A stretch of DNA of 44,916 nt from Acidobacteriaceae bacterium (GTDB lineage: Bacteria > Acidobacteriota > Terriglobia > Acidiferrales > UBA7541): assembly GCA_030838075.1 (NCBI GenBank), contig JAUTXJ010000182.1:1-44916 (forward strand), read 5' to 3'. A program made the position numbers and the translations under genes. Within the stretch, counting starts at the first letter, position 1. Each line of letters starts with the position of its first letter. The notes under the pieces are model-generated. The model did no database searches and was not told where the DNA came from. It was given only the letters and a program-made list of their open reading frames with translations. Below, piece after piece: positions 24,296 through 32,489 of the stretch.

Positions 24296-25471
24296 TTATG
24301 CGGGGAGGCCGTTGAAATTGCATTTGACTACGAGGATGGTGACATCATCGCCAAAGCCGACTTCTTTAGAAAAACTCGCCGCGCTACTGAAGATGTCGTC
24401 CATGAGCCCTTCCGCGGATAACGACGAGCCGCGCTGTACTACGGCGGAAAGCCGCTCCATACCGAATTCCTCAGCCAGAAGGTTCTCAGCCTCCGTAACT
24501 CCGTCGGTATAGAAAACCAACACGTCGCCTGAAGTAAGCTCAGCGGAGGCCAGTTCGCAAAACTCCACCGGATTTAGTCCGATGGGCGGGCAAGACGACT
24601 CCAGGCGCTTGAGTGTTCGCGTCTTTGCTTGAAACAGAAGCGCAGAATTGTGGCCACAGTTCACGTAGCGGATTCTACGTTTGTCCGTGTCGATTTCCGC
24701 AACCAGCAACGTCACGTAGCGTTCGGGATCTGAGACGGCACCGATCTCAGTATTCAACCTTTCCACTTGTTGCAGCATGTTTCGATCACGATTGGCCTCC
24801 AGCCGCATGGCTGCCGCCGTAGCGGACATCAACAGGGCCGCGGAAACTCCTTTTCCGGATACATCCCCAATGGCGATCTGAATGGTGTTCGCGTTGATAG
24901 GGATATAGTCATAATAGTCGCCGCCCACGCTCTTGAACGGTCGCATCATGCCGGCAATTTCAAGTCCGGCTATGACTGGCGTCCCCACCGGAAGAAACAT
25001 CCTCTGCACCTGTGCTGCGAGTTCCACGTCACGAAGAAGATCGTCTCGTTGTTTCTGTATCGTTTCGGCGAGCAGTTCCCTTTGCTCGATATACCGCTGG
25101 ATAAGGTAGACCACGAACCAGAAACACAAGAGTGCAAAGAGGTTGTCGAAGATTCGAACCGGTAGGTGGATAACCCGCGGTGACCAATAATCATGGAGCA
25201 GGATACAAAGCGGTACCAGACTGTAAGTCACTTCCTTGCGCAAGAGAATCGCGCTGATGCCAAGAGGAAAGATGTAGAGATACACCAGCGAAGTAGAGAC
25301 AACACGATGGTCAACATACGCGACCGCAGCAATCGCCCCCAGGACCAGCGCGACAGGGAGCCACGACGGCCCGATGGAAGCCACATCCTTCCGCAGCGGA
25401 GCCAGCAGCGGGATTTTCTTTTGTCGGTCGGGCAAGTTGGAAGCAATCAGTTCTCGACCCGGTGGATGCAT
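24296..25471 (-). CDS. Membrane SpoIIE/PP2C-type serine phosphatase (RsbU-like)
   Basis: About 391 residues. The N-terminal third has three to four membrane helices (VALVLGAIAAVAYV, LVYLYIFPLGISAIL, LFALLCFWFVVYLI). A coiled coil rich in Glu/Gln (EQRELLAETIQKQRDDL) follows. The C-terminal PP2C-SpoIIE domain shows VGGDYYDYI, IGDVSGKGVSAALLMS, FYTDGVTEAEN and GFGDDVTILVVK, the metal-binding aspartates of the fold. Such enzymes usually dephosphorylate anti-anti-sigma factors in partner-switching pathways; no RsbV or RsbW gene is in the window. I chose the ATG at 25471, 7 bases after the oxidase stop; a TTG at 25492 would overlap the oxidase. Last gene of Dps-oxidase-phosphatase. Confidence 0.88.
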   Translation of the reverse strand: MHPPGRELIASNLPDRQKKIPLLAPLRKDVASIGPSWLPVALVLGAIAAVAYVDHRVVSTSLVYLYIFPLGISAILLRKEVTYSLVPLCILLHDYWSPRVIHLPVRIFDNLFALLCFWFVVYLIQRYIEQRELLAETIQKQRDDLLRDVELAAQVQRMFLPVGTPVIAGLEIAGMMRPFKSVGGDYYDYIPINANTIQIAIGDVSGKGVSAALLMSATAAAMRLEANRDRNMLQQVERLNTEIGAVSDPERYVTLLVAEIDTDKRRIRYVNCGHNSALLFQAKTRTLKRLESSCPPIGLNPVEFCELASAELTSGDVLVFYTDGVTEAENLLAEEFGMERLSAVVQRGSSLSAEGLMDDIFSSAASFSKEVGFGDDVTILVVKCNFNGLPA

Positions 25472-25478
25472 CACATCA

Positions 25479-26969
25479 TCATTCAAAGACAATTTTGGCC
25501 ATCATCCCTTTGTCTTCATGATTTAGAAGGTGGCAGTGAAAGACCGACGTACCCTTAATCACCGGGTCGGTGAAGTCCATAATAACGTCGACCGAACCGC
25601 CGGTGGGAACATTCACGGTGTCCAGCCACATTGGTTCAGCTATTCGTCGGTCATTTTCCGCGTACGCCAAGAAGTGGACTTGATGGATGTGCATGGGATG
25701 CAATTCCCCCGATGCATTGACGATTCTCCAGTGCTGATAAGTCCCGACCTTCGCGCGCACCATGGGGGCCGCGTCAGGCGCAAATTTTTCTCCGTTAATG
25801 TAAAAGCCCTTCTTGTCTTCCGTGAATATCACGATGAATCGCGGCGGTGCCTTCTCTTCCTCATTCAGGTCCAATGTCTTGAGTTCAGGTTTGCGCGAGC
25901 TCTTCGACATCTTCGACGTTGACTCTCGTCCTGGTCGCGGAATGATGTCTGCTAACACCATCGCCGGATTCGGATCCCCATCCGGCCCGGTATCTACGCA
26001 GCGTGATATCAGACGCTTGGACACCCCGGCTGCTGGACCTGTAACAATAGCCTCAACCCTTCCTGCCGGTGGCAATAACACGTGATCGGCGCTTCGCGTT
26101 GGGTGATCGGGGTCATGCTGCGCGATGGGCATCCCGTCCATGGCAACGATTTCAAACGTTTGACCCTCAAGCTGAAGGTCGAGATAGCGATCTGCGGAAG
26201 CGTTCACAACACGCCAAAACTGGCGCTCGCCAGAAGCGATTTCTATTTGAGGCCGCACGGAACCATTCATCGTGAAGATTTCGTCTGGCATCTCTGGCTC
26301 CGCCCCACAGACGTCCGAACTGAGTTGAACGCGGTGCTTCAAATCAGCAGATTGAGGGTCGTTCTCAATGGAACGGCCACGCACAACGAGCACTCGCTCT
26401 GGCAAACCGGCTAAAGGCGGAAAATAAGATTCAATCCCTTCAATGACAATTGCGCCGGACATACCGTCAAGCGCTTGCCGGTGGCTCTCTCCGTGAGGGT
26501 GCGTATGGTACCAATACAGGCCAGGTGGATGATCTTTGGGAATCTGAACCGTGTAGTGAAGCGCTTGTCCAGGCGCCGCCATCATGTCCAAAACGTCGTC
26601 CTGAGGAGCGTCGGGTGAAACGGCCAGGCCGTGAAAGTGCAAATTGGTCATATCCATGCACGGCATAATCGCGCACTTCTCCTTGGCGTTGACCGGGAGA
26701 TCGTTGATGTAGGTGATCTTAAGTTGGTCTCCCGGTGAGAACCGCAAAGTTGGAGCGTTTGGTTGGCCATCGAAGTAGAAAGAATTCTTTCCATCACTTG
26801 CAATGCCCGCGTGCAAGGTTAACGACAGCGTATGGTGTGATGCGTGAACTTCCGGCGGAGTTGAAAGCAAGTCTGACGGACTCCCGGTCATTCCCAGCGT
26901 ACAGATCACTCCAGTTGCGATAATCGCAACGGCGGGGATTGCGGTTCGCAATGACGCAGTTCGTACCAT
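25479..26969 (-). CDS. Multicopper oxidase, three-domain type
   Basis: A 496-residue exported oxidase. The N-terminal hydrophobic segment AIPAVAIIATGVICTLGM acts as signal peptide or anchor. Copper ligands are complete: HFHG and YWYHTHPHGESH in the first domain, HPMHIHQVHF and FHCHLLNHEDKGMM in the last. It oxidises an electron donor (metal ion or phenol) with O2; CueO, CotA and laccase groups share this pattern and the sequence does not decide between them. I chose the ATG at 26969 because the longer frame would overlap dps by 56 bp. Placement directly after dps suggests a role in iron, copper or manganese handling (inference). Confidence 0.92.
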   Translation of the reverse strand: MVRTASLRTAIPAVAIIATGVICTLGMTGSPSDLLSTPPEVHASHHTLSLTLHAGIASDGKNSFYFDGQPNAPTLRFSPGDQLKITYINDLPVNAKEKCAIMPCMDMTNLHFHGLAVSPDAPQDDVLDMMAAPGQALHYTVQIPKDHPPGLYWYHTHPHGESHRQALDGMSGAIVIEGIESYFPPLAGLPERVLVVRGRSIENDPQSADLKHRVQLSSDVCGAEPEMPDEIFTMNGSVRPQIEIASGERQFWRVVNASADRYLDLQLEGQTFEIVAMDGMPIAQHDPDHPTRSADHVLLPPAGRVEAIVTGPAAGVSKRLISRCVDTGPDGDPNPAMVLADIIPRPGRESTSKMSKSSRKPELKTLDLNEEEKAPPRFIVIFTEDKKGFYINGEKFAPDAAPMVRAKVGTYQHWRIVNASGELHPMHIHQVHFLAYAENDRRIAEPMWLDTVNVPTGGSVDVIMDFTDPVIKGTSVFHCHLLNHEDKGMMAKIVFE

Positions 26970-27006
26970 ACAAACATCCCAGAAGTTCAGGCCCGGAACG
27001 GGCAGC

Positions 27007-27534
27007 TCAGGCAGTGCGCACGATCTCGGCCAGGAACCATGTTCTCCGCTCAGTTTGGTCAATCCAGACCTCGATCAGGCTCGCAGTAGCAACGTCGTTA
27101 TGGCGATCGCAGAGTTCGTGTGCGGCGCGCAGGAATTTCGTTAAACGCTGGTTGTCGGCGCAAAGTTCCGCCAGCATATTTCCGGGCGCGACAACTTCCT
27201 GGTCATTGTCTTTGAGACGTTGATGTTGAGCAATGTCACTAATGGAACGGATTGTAGTTCCGCCGATCTTACGCGCCCGCTCCGCGATGTCGTCCGTCAT
27301 GGCGAATATCTGTTCCCCGTGCTCGTCAAGGAGCAGGTGGTAATCGCGAAAGTGAGGGCCGCTCATGTGCCAGTGGAAATTCTTGGTCTTCACGTATAGC
27401 GCGAAAACATCGGCAAGTAACTGACGCAGGCTTGTCGATATTTCGCTGACGCCCTTTCGATCCAGATCCGTTGGCGTCTCTAGAGTATTTCTTTCGCGCA
27501 CATCCAATTGAGGAGCTGCAGCGGTCTTTGCCAT
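27007..27534 (-). CDS. dps: Dps-family ferritin-like DNA-binding protein
   Basis: A 175-residue Dps. Aligned by eye with E. coli Dps, the inter-subunit ferroxidase residues are His54 (NFHWHMSG), His66 (DYHLLLD), Asp81 and Glu85 (TDDIAER). The protein forms dodecamers that oxidise and store iron using peroxide and may coat DNA. The N-terminal extension of about 30 residues has few lysines, so DNA binding is uncertain. It is the first gene of the dps, multicopper oxidase, phosphatase run (37 bp and 7 bp gaps). A 257-bp upstream region carries a sigma-54-like promoter and an activator-like palindrome. Confidence 0.95.
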   Translation of the reverse strand: MAKTAAAPQLDVRERNTLETPTDLDRKGVSEISTSLRQLLADVFALYVKTKNFHWHMSGPHFRDYHLLLDEHGEQIFAMTDDIAERARKIGGTTIRSISDIAQHQRLKDNDQEVVAPGNMLAELCADNQRLTKFLRAAHELCDRHNDVATASLIEVWIDQTERRTWFLAEIVRTA

Positions 27535-27610
27535 TTTTTCTCCTTCGGCGTCTCAAACAGTTTTGCTTTGAAGAATTTGGATTTGTCCAAAGCGATCGAA
27601 CAATAAAGAA

Positions 27611-27626
27611 TGCACGTTGGTTACCG
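27611..27626 (-). promoter_or_regulatory. weak sigma-54-like promoter upstream of dps
   Basis: Minus strand reads CGGTAACCAACGTGCA. GG-N10-GC spacing and the TGCA part fit, but the -24 part is poor. It is included because the activator-like palindrome lies at a matching distance (about 150 bp upstream of the predicted start near 27600). Confidence 0.35.
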
Positions 27627-27741
27627 GGCTGAGCTGCGGGCTCTAAAATCACGTAAAGCACTGGAAATGAGCCTGATGCGACAAATACCCAGTCGCGAAA
27701 CGTGTCGGCGCCGGTGCCTGCGTGCGCCAAAAATCGGACAC

Positions 27742-27758
27742 TGTCAACCGGTTGGACA
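27742..27758. promoter_or_regulatory. putative activator site upstream of dps
   Basis: TGTCAACCGGTTGGACA: outer dyad TGTC...GACA with a fully palindromic CAACCGGTTG core. It fits TGTC-N5-RTTGG-ACA and is the most symmetric of the family. It lies in the 257-bp gap between the DUF2950 gene and dps. Confidence 0.6.
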
Positions 27759-27791
27759 ACCTCTCAGCGCATCGTGGTAATGAGCCGTTTC

Positions 27792-28748
27792 TTACTCGGC
27801 CTTGTGCCACGTCGAATCCGGGTCATACGCAGTCATCGCTTGCGCCAGCTTTGTCGTATTAGTACCGAGGTCCTTCTCGTAAATAGTCCCCGATTGGTCG
27901 ACGATAAAAGTCATTACACCTGACGAGCGGTATTCGACTGGATAGGCTACGAGGGCGAAGCCCCCGCTCATTTTCCCATTGACGATGTATTTCTTGGCGC
28001 CGCCCGGTGCATGTCCTCCCTGACGAGTGAGTATACGGAACATATATCCGTTGAACGGCACGTGCTGGCCAACCTGGTCCGTTGGAAGATTTTGCCGCGC
28101 GTACGCGATGAGCGGGTTGATTGGGCTATCAGCCTCATCAGCGGCACCCTGAAAGTACAGGCCGTTGTGCCCACCTTCATCGCTAACCAGTTTTTGGGCA
28201 TATTGCTTGGGATCGCCGGCCGGCGCACGCGTAAAGTATTGCTGTTGCGCTTCCACCAAATCGTGCAACGCACCCAAGGCTGCAACTTCATTTTTACCAA
28301 TACGGCGGAACAGAATCTCGTCTTTGCCCTCCGACGTGTCGAAATACCACGAACCGTGATTGTTCACCAAGGGAATTGGAAATGGCCAATTTTCGGCTCC
28401 GATAACCAGCGTCACCTTTCCGTCCGGTTCTGTCACGAATCGATGCATCTCCTGGTATTTGGTGACGAATCCAACGCGAGCATCCGAATCCTCTTCCGCG
28501 TCGCCGGACGAAAGCACATCCTTTCCGGCTGGCCCGAGGATCCGCAATGGCGCTTTTTCGTCCTGCCCCTGCATGGCGGCAAAGAACTCGCTGCCAGCTT
28601 CTTCAGCAGACGTAAAAGTTCGCTGCCCGGGCGCCTGGCCGAACGCTGGCCCAGAGATACAGCCCACAGAAAGTGCGAAGGCTGCTGATATTACCAATCG
28701 AATTAATTTGCGTTCAAGTCGTACGGCAATTGAAAAATTGTGCAGCAT
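27792..28748 (-). CDS. DUF2950 family exported protein
   Basis: A 318-residue protein with a basic N-terminus and signal segment (LIRLVISAAFALSVGCISGPAFG), then the DUF2950 fold: TFTSAEEAGSEFFAAMQ, SGDAEEDSDARVGFVTKYQEM, WPFPIPLVNNHGSWYFDTSEG, LVEAQQQYF and the C-terminal FALVAYPVEYRSSGVMTFIV. Family function is unknown; members are often next to DUF3300 genes, as here. I chose the ATG at 28748 because GGAGAAG lies 6 bases upstream; an ATG 15 bases earlier has a weaker site. Cys in the signal region (VGCISG) leaves a lipoprotein possible. Last gene of the envelope-protein run. Confidence 0.9.
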   Translation of the reverse strand: MLHNFSIAVRLERKLIRLVISAAFALSVGCISGPAFGQAPGQRTFTSAEEAGSEFFAAMQGQDEKAPLRILGPAGKDVLSSGDAEEDSDARVGFVTKYQEMHRFVTEPDGKVTLVIGAENWPFPIPLVNNHGSWYFDTSEGKDEILFRRIGKNEVAALGALHDLVEAQQQYFTRAPAGDPKQYAQKLVSDEGGHNGLYFQGAADEADSPINPLIAYARQNLPTDQVGQHVPFNGYMFRILTRQGGHAPGGAKKYIVNGKMSGGFALVAYPVEYRSSGVMTFIVDQSGTIYEKDLGTNTTKLAQAMTAYDPDSTWHKAE

Positions 28749-28804
28749 GATATTCTTCTCCATTTTTGAAATTCTCAATAAGCTCTACTCAACCAGCTGT
28801 GCGA

Positions 28805-29869
28805 TCAACGACGCCCACCGCCACCGTGGAAACCACCGCCATGGAAGCCACCGCCGCCAAAGCTCGACCGCCCACGGGAAGAAAAGCCTCGTGTATTGCC
28901 GCCGTGATCAAATCCACTAAATGCGCTGGAGCGCGTACCTGATTGAGCGTGAAAAGACGAGGACCCACCTCCGTGGAACGCATTGCCATGACTGACGCTG
29001 GCATGGCTGACGTTGCCGCGGTTGGAGCCGCCATGGTTAAGGTTGCCGCGGTTGAAGTTATTGCGGCTGAAGTTGTTGCGATTGACGATCGTTCGGCTAT
29101 GGGAGACGTACGTGTTGTGGTTATACATCACCGACCGCCCGTGCCAGTCGTATCCCCAGTGACCCCAGCCCCACCCAAATCCGCCGAAAAAGCCGATCCC
29201 GAAGCCGAGCCCAAATCCAATGCCCACTCCGGCCAAAAAGAGCCCCGGCTCGGGATACCAGCCGGGATATGCGACGATCGGCTCACCGTACACGAGCCAG
29301 GGATCGTACTGCGGCACGTAGACGACTTCAGGATTAGCCGGTTCAACGACGATGGTGCTGCCTTGAGTCGTTACCTTCTCCTGTTCGTTGCTATCCAGGT
29401 GGCCGTTCTTGTGAGCTTGCTGACGTAACGTTTGGACAGCGTCCGTCACATCCTGCTGCTGGTTAGCGTATGCGTCGCCAAGAGATGAAGTCCAAGAGAG
29501 GTTCTTGTCCATGTTTTCAAGAACCGCAGGAAATTGCGCCAGAGCCTTTACGCTCGGGTCCCAGGACTGTTTGTCGACTTCTTTTGCCAGCTCTTCCCCC
29601 TTGAGGTTCGAATGACTTTGCACCCAGCGGTCCGCCTCGACAATCTCCGCCGGATACGTTGACGCCGCCAGAATTTGTGCAACCAGAGCGTCCGGATACA
29701 AAGCGATCGGCGCGACGAGTTGCTGCAGTTCTTGCGGGGTCTGTTGCACGGTCGGCGTCGGCGCCTGTTCGCTAGATTGGCCCGTAGGCCCGAAAGACTC
29801 GGCCTGCGCAGTGAATTGCACAAGCAAACAACAAAGAAGTAAGGTCAAAATCTGCTTGGATAACTTCAT
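28805..29869 (-). CDS. DUF3300 family exported protein with Gly/Asn/His-rich tail
   Basis: A 354-residue protein with a cleavable signal (ILTLLLCCLLVQFTAQAES). The DUF3300 region covers about residues 40-215: QQLVAPIALYPDALVAQILAA, WVQSHSNLKGEELAKEVDKQ, WDPSVKALAQFPAVLENM and VYVPQYDPWLVYG. A glycine/tryptophan-rich hydrophobic stretch (about 215-245) precedes a repetitive tail of RNNF/RGN/HGG units ending in repeated FHGGG. The tail looks disordered and could bind metal or surfaces through His, which is inference. GGAG lies before the ATG. It sits 56 bp upstream of the DUF2950 gene. Confidence 0.9.
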   Translation of the reverse strand: MKLSKQILTLLLCCLLVQFTAQAESFGPTGQSSEQAPTPTVQQTPQELQQLVAPIALYPDALVAQILAASTYPAEIVEADRWVQSHSNLKGEELAKEVDKQSWDPSVKALAQFPAVLENMDKNLSWTSSLGDAYANQQQDVTDAVQTLRQQAHKNGHLDSNEQEKVTTQGSTIVVEPANPEVVYVPQYDPWLVYGEPIVAYPGWYPEPGLFLAGVGIGFGLGFGIGFFGGFGWGWGHWGYDWHGRSVMYNHNTYVSHSRTIVNRNNFSRNNFNRGNLNHGGSNRGNVSHASVSHGNAFHGGGSSSFHAQSGTRSSAFSGFDHGGNTRGFSSRGRSSFGGGGFHGGGFHGGGGRR

Positions 29870-29965
29870 GGCATATTCTCCAGTACAAAAAAATCAGATC
29901 ATTCATTGGTGTCAAACCCGTGTTGAAACAATTTCGTGAACCGTCGTCAACAGCATCGAAGAACG

Positions 29966-30475
29966 TTATTGGCCGCGCAGCGTCCCCGGCTGCATGTCAT
30001 TGCGGCGGGCCAAGTCTTCCAGTGCGTCTAGTTGCGTTTGTGTTTCACTTACTTGCTGCTGAAGGATTTCAATGCCGGCTTCGGGTGTGATGCCTATGTC
30101 GCCGTCATTCAGATTTATGCCGCCGGTCATGGTCTCAAGGCTCGTCGCGTCTTCGATCGCTTGACTGTATCTATCGAGTTCAGTCCGGCTTCGTTCGAGT
30201 TCATCGCGCAGTCTCGCTGACTCTTCCGCATACCACTCTGGGTCCTGGGTTTTGACGTATTCTGCAGGCAGAGTTGCTGGCTTTGGCTTCTCTTGATCAA
30301 TCTGACCTACAACGGAAATCAGGCCGAGACTGTGAAGTCTTGCCAAATCATCGTTGGTCCACAGCACCGTATTCTCACTGCCCGTTCCTACGTGCGGCCC
30401 ATTGGCCGCACGCAGCGGTAAGGCTACTAAAACGAACCCAAGAGTGACGGCATGCAAGTAGCGAATCATGGGCAT
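29966..30475 (-). CDS. Exported hypothetical protein with coiled coil
   Basis: A 169-residue protein I do not recognise. A signal peptide is likely (YLHAVTLGFVLVALPLRAAN). After it come WTNDDLARLHSLGLISVVGQ, then a long charged helix predicted as coiled coil (AEESARLRDELERSRTELDR), a Gly/Asp-rich turn and a second helix (IEILQQQVSETQTQLDALED). The ATG lies only 4 bases after the upstream DUF4136 stop, so it is co-translated with it. A structural periplasmic role next to the DUF4136 and DUF3300 proteins is plausible but unproven. Confidence 0.75.
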   Translation of the reverse strand: MPMIRYLHAVTLGFVLVALPLRAANGPHVGTGSENTVLWTNDDLARLHSLGLISVVGQIDQEKPKPATLPAEYVKTQDPEWYAEESARLRDELERSRTELDRYSQAIEDATSLETMTGGINLNDGDIGITPEAGIEILQQQVSETQTQLDALEDLARRNDMQPGTLRGQ

Positions 30476-30479
30476 GCCG

Positions 30480-31025
30480 TTATTTCTTTGAAGAGCCTGG
30501 AGGGAATTGCTTGAACATTTTCTCCACGCCCTTATCCAGATTCTTGATGTTCTTGTCGGATTTGTTGGAGAGGGTATCGCTGGTGGTACCTCTCCAGATC
30601 AGTTGCTTAGTCTTGGTATCGAATAGATCGACGACCACCGTGCCCACCTTGTATGTTTCCGTTGTGGTGGTAGCGTCTCCAAAACCTCCGCCTCCAAATC
30701 GCCGCCAACCCCAGCCTCCTCCAAAGCCGTCATAGAAGGTATTCAAAGTCTGCTGGTCGCGCGTCATTTCTACGGCTACGATGGAAACATCGCCGCCGGA
30801 ATCCACCTGGGTCCATCCTTTTGCGGCCAATGCGGTATTGACGGCACTCTTGATGCGATCGACATCCAGAGCGTCTTGCGTCTTAACGTGCTCCCATGAG
30901 TAGGTCTTGTATTGCGCGAAGTTAGCGCTGCGGTCGTAATCGGTCTTCACCTGCTGTGCCGACGCCTTGCCTGCGAACAACAACAAGAGCCCAATCAAAA
31001 CAACTACGATCTTTTGCATTTTCAT
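30480..31025 (-). CDS. DUF4136 family exported protein
   Basis: A 181-residue protein beginning with a signal peptide (MQKIVVVLIGLLLLFAGKASA). The DUF4136 body shows VKTDYDRSANFAQYKTYSW, VNTALAAKGWTQV, a Gly/Trp-rich loop (FGGGWGWRRFGGGG) and the end VVVDLFDTKTKQLIWRGT. Members are periplasmic or lipid-anchored and of unknown function; this one has no Cys at the signal end, so it is probably soluble. AGGAGG lies 5-6 bases before the ATG at 31025. It is followed at 4 bp by the coiled-coil protein gene. Confidence 0.9.
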   Translation of the reverse strand: MKMQKIVVVLIGLLLLFAGKASAQQVKTDYDRSANFAQYKTYSWEHVKTQDALDVDRIKSAVNTALAAKGWTQVDSGGDVSIVAVEMTRDQQTLNTFYDGFGGGWGWRRFGGGGFGDATTTTETYKVGTVVVDLFDTKTKQLIWRGTTSDTLSNKSDKNIKNLDKGVEKMFKQFPPGSSKK

Positions 31026-31114
31026 AATTCCTCCTTTTTTGAAATTCAGACTAACCATTCCGCGAGAGCGGACAATTTAGTTGCACTCCAGCAGGTTGTA
31101 GTTTTACCGAGCCG

Positions 31115-31612
31115 CTATTTCCCTTGTTTCTTGCCGTGGCGCGCCGATACGTGTGTCTGACCTTCCATGGCTGTTTGTTGACTGATTCTCTTTTCGTAGC
31201 CAGACTCGGAAACCTGGGCGCCGCTGGGGTTGCCTTCGTCAAACATCTTCGCAAGGAAATAGCGATTCCCGTATTTGTTGAAGAGCAATTCGGTTTTGGT
31301 CGGTTCTGAGTTGCTGTCCGCCTCACGGACTTGGAAGAGGGCTGAGACAGAGCCATCCATGCTGCTAATTTCCATCATTGTCAGATCGGAATTGTCCAAC
31401 ACGTGGATGCGGTACTCGCCCGCTGGAAACTTGGTGTTGCCAGCGTGGAACTGGAATGGGATTTTGGCTTCAAGATCGCCAATGATCTGTGCGTTTGCCT
31501 TGGTCGGGTAAATCGTCAATGCAAAAACCAAGCCGATGAGTAACGACAGTAAGTGACGGCGTCTTGTCGCCTTGTGGCTTGCAGTGACCTTGTTGATGAC
31601 TTCGGTGGACAT
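31115..31612 (-). CDS. Exported hypothetical protein, first gene of the envelope operon
   Basis: A 165-residue protein with a long basic leader and signal segment (HLLSLLIGLVFALTIYPTKANA). The mature part starts IIGDLEAKIPFQFHAGNTKF and PAGEYRIHVLDNSDLTMMEI, a beta-rich arrangement I recall in many unnamed secreted acidobacterial proteins. The C-terminus is charged and His/Lys-rich. GAGGAG precedes the ATG. A good sigma-54-like promoter lies about 56 bp upstream of the start codon. It is the probable first gene of the run to the DUF2950 gene (gaps 89, 4, 96 and 56 bp), with no clear terminator seen between them. Function unknown. Confidence 0.8.
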   Translation of the reverse strand: MSTEVINKVTASHKATRRRHLLSLLIGLVFALTIYPTKANAQIIGDLEAKIPFQFHAGNTKFPAGEYRIHVLDNSDLTMMEISSMDGSVSALFQVREADSNSEPTKTELLFNKYGNRYFLAKMFDEGNPSGAQVSESGYEKRISQQTAMEGQTHVSARHGKKQGK

Positions 31613-31679
31613 AGTAATTTCTCCTCATTTCTGTCGCCATCGAAAAGAATCCGTTCGCCGAGCGACACGACTCAGTTAC

Positions 31680-31696
31680 GCAACGCGGCTGCCAAA
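31680..31696 (-). promoter_or_regulatory. sigma-54-like promoter of the envelope-protein operon
   Basis: Minus strand reads TTTGGCAGCCGCGTTGC, matching TTGGCA at -24 and TTGC at -12 with GG-N10-GC spacing. Predicted start near 31668, 56 bases before the ATG at 31612. Confidence 0.6.
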
Positions 31697-31778
31697 GGTA
31701 TCCCTTGCGTAAGTGGTTGAAAGTACGGGGTAAATACAGGCACCAATGTGGTGTGCAATGCCAGCCAGCTAAACACGA

Positions 31779-31795
31779 CGTCCGAATGCCGACAG
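31779..31795. promoter_or_regulatory. degenerate activator-like site upstream of the envelope operon
   Basis: Reverse strand reads CTGTCGGCATTCGGACG: TGTC and GGAC at nearly the shared spacing, one base shorter, and TCGG in place of TTGG. It is about 110-127 bp upstream of the predicted start. The weakest member of the site family. Confidence 0.3.
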
Positions 31796-31859
31796 GCTCA
31801 GTGACAGTTATATTTTTTCAGGGTGTATCAGGCGATTTCGAATTCAGTCCGCAATTACG

Positions 31860-32489
31860 CTACTTTTTACCGGCTGGAAGTTCCAGTTTCGACGCCATTC
31901 GAACCAACTCTGCCACCGAGTCGGCTTGCATCTTCCGCATCACGTGACCGCGATGAATCTTCACCGTGATTTCGCTGATTCCCAGCTCAAAAGCTATCTG
32001 CTTATTCAGCATGCCAGAGACCACCAGGCCCATCACCTGTCGTTCGCGTTCGCTCAAGGTCTGGTAGCATTTCCGCAACTCACTGACGTCGCTTTGCTGA
32101 CGGCGCGCCGCTCGGTCACGATCCAGAGCCTGGTGGATCGCATCCAGCAACTCCTCATCCAGGAAAGGCTTAGTCAGGAACTCCACCGCACCGGATTTCA
32201 TGGCCTTAACGGTCATCGGAATATCTCCGTGACCGGTGATGAAGATAATTGGGATTCGAACGCCGGCGTCAACCAATTCGCGTTGCAAATCCAGACCATT
32301 GACTCCCGGAAGGGTCACATCCAGGACCAGGCAGCTGGGCCCGTCTGGCCGCTTGCTCCGCAGAAATTCTTCTGCCGTGCTGAAACATGTGGACCGTAAA
32401 CTCGCCGATTTCAGCAGTCCCTCGATGGACGCGCGCACACCGTCATCGTCATCGACGACGAACACCGTCGGCGCGTCGGTGCCCGTCAT
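31860..32489 (-). CDS. FixJ/TtrR-type response regulator
   Basis: A 209-residue two-domain regulator. Receiver: [15 protein letters not shown] with the acidic pair, phospho-acceptor Asp in [12 protein letters not shown] near residue 57, [13 protein letters not shown] and Lys in FLTKPF. The FixJ-style linker leads to a LuxR-type [23 protein letters not shown] and [17 protein letters not shown]. It binds DNA as a dimer when phosphorylated and probably works with sigma-70-type polymerase, so it is not the sigma-54 activator predicted for this region. The ATG overlaps the kinase stop by 4 bases. Confidence 0.94.
   Translation of the reverse strand: MTGTDAPTVFVVDDDDGVRASIEGLLKSASLRSTCFSTAEEFLRSKRPDGPSCLVLDVTLPGVNGLDLQRELVDAGVRIPIIFITGHGDIPMTVKAMKSGAVEFLTKPFLDEELLDAIHQALDRDRAARRQQSDVSELRKCYQTLSERERQVMGLVVSGMLNKQIAFELGISEITVKIHRGHVMRKMQADSVAELVRMASKLELPAGKK

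Noticed and set aside
31860-32489. The FixJ-type regulator as the activator of the sigma-54 sites
   Set aside because: It has a LuxR-type HTH and no AAA+ domain, so it cannot activate sigma-54 polymerase.
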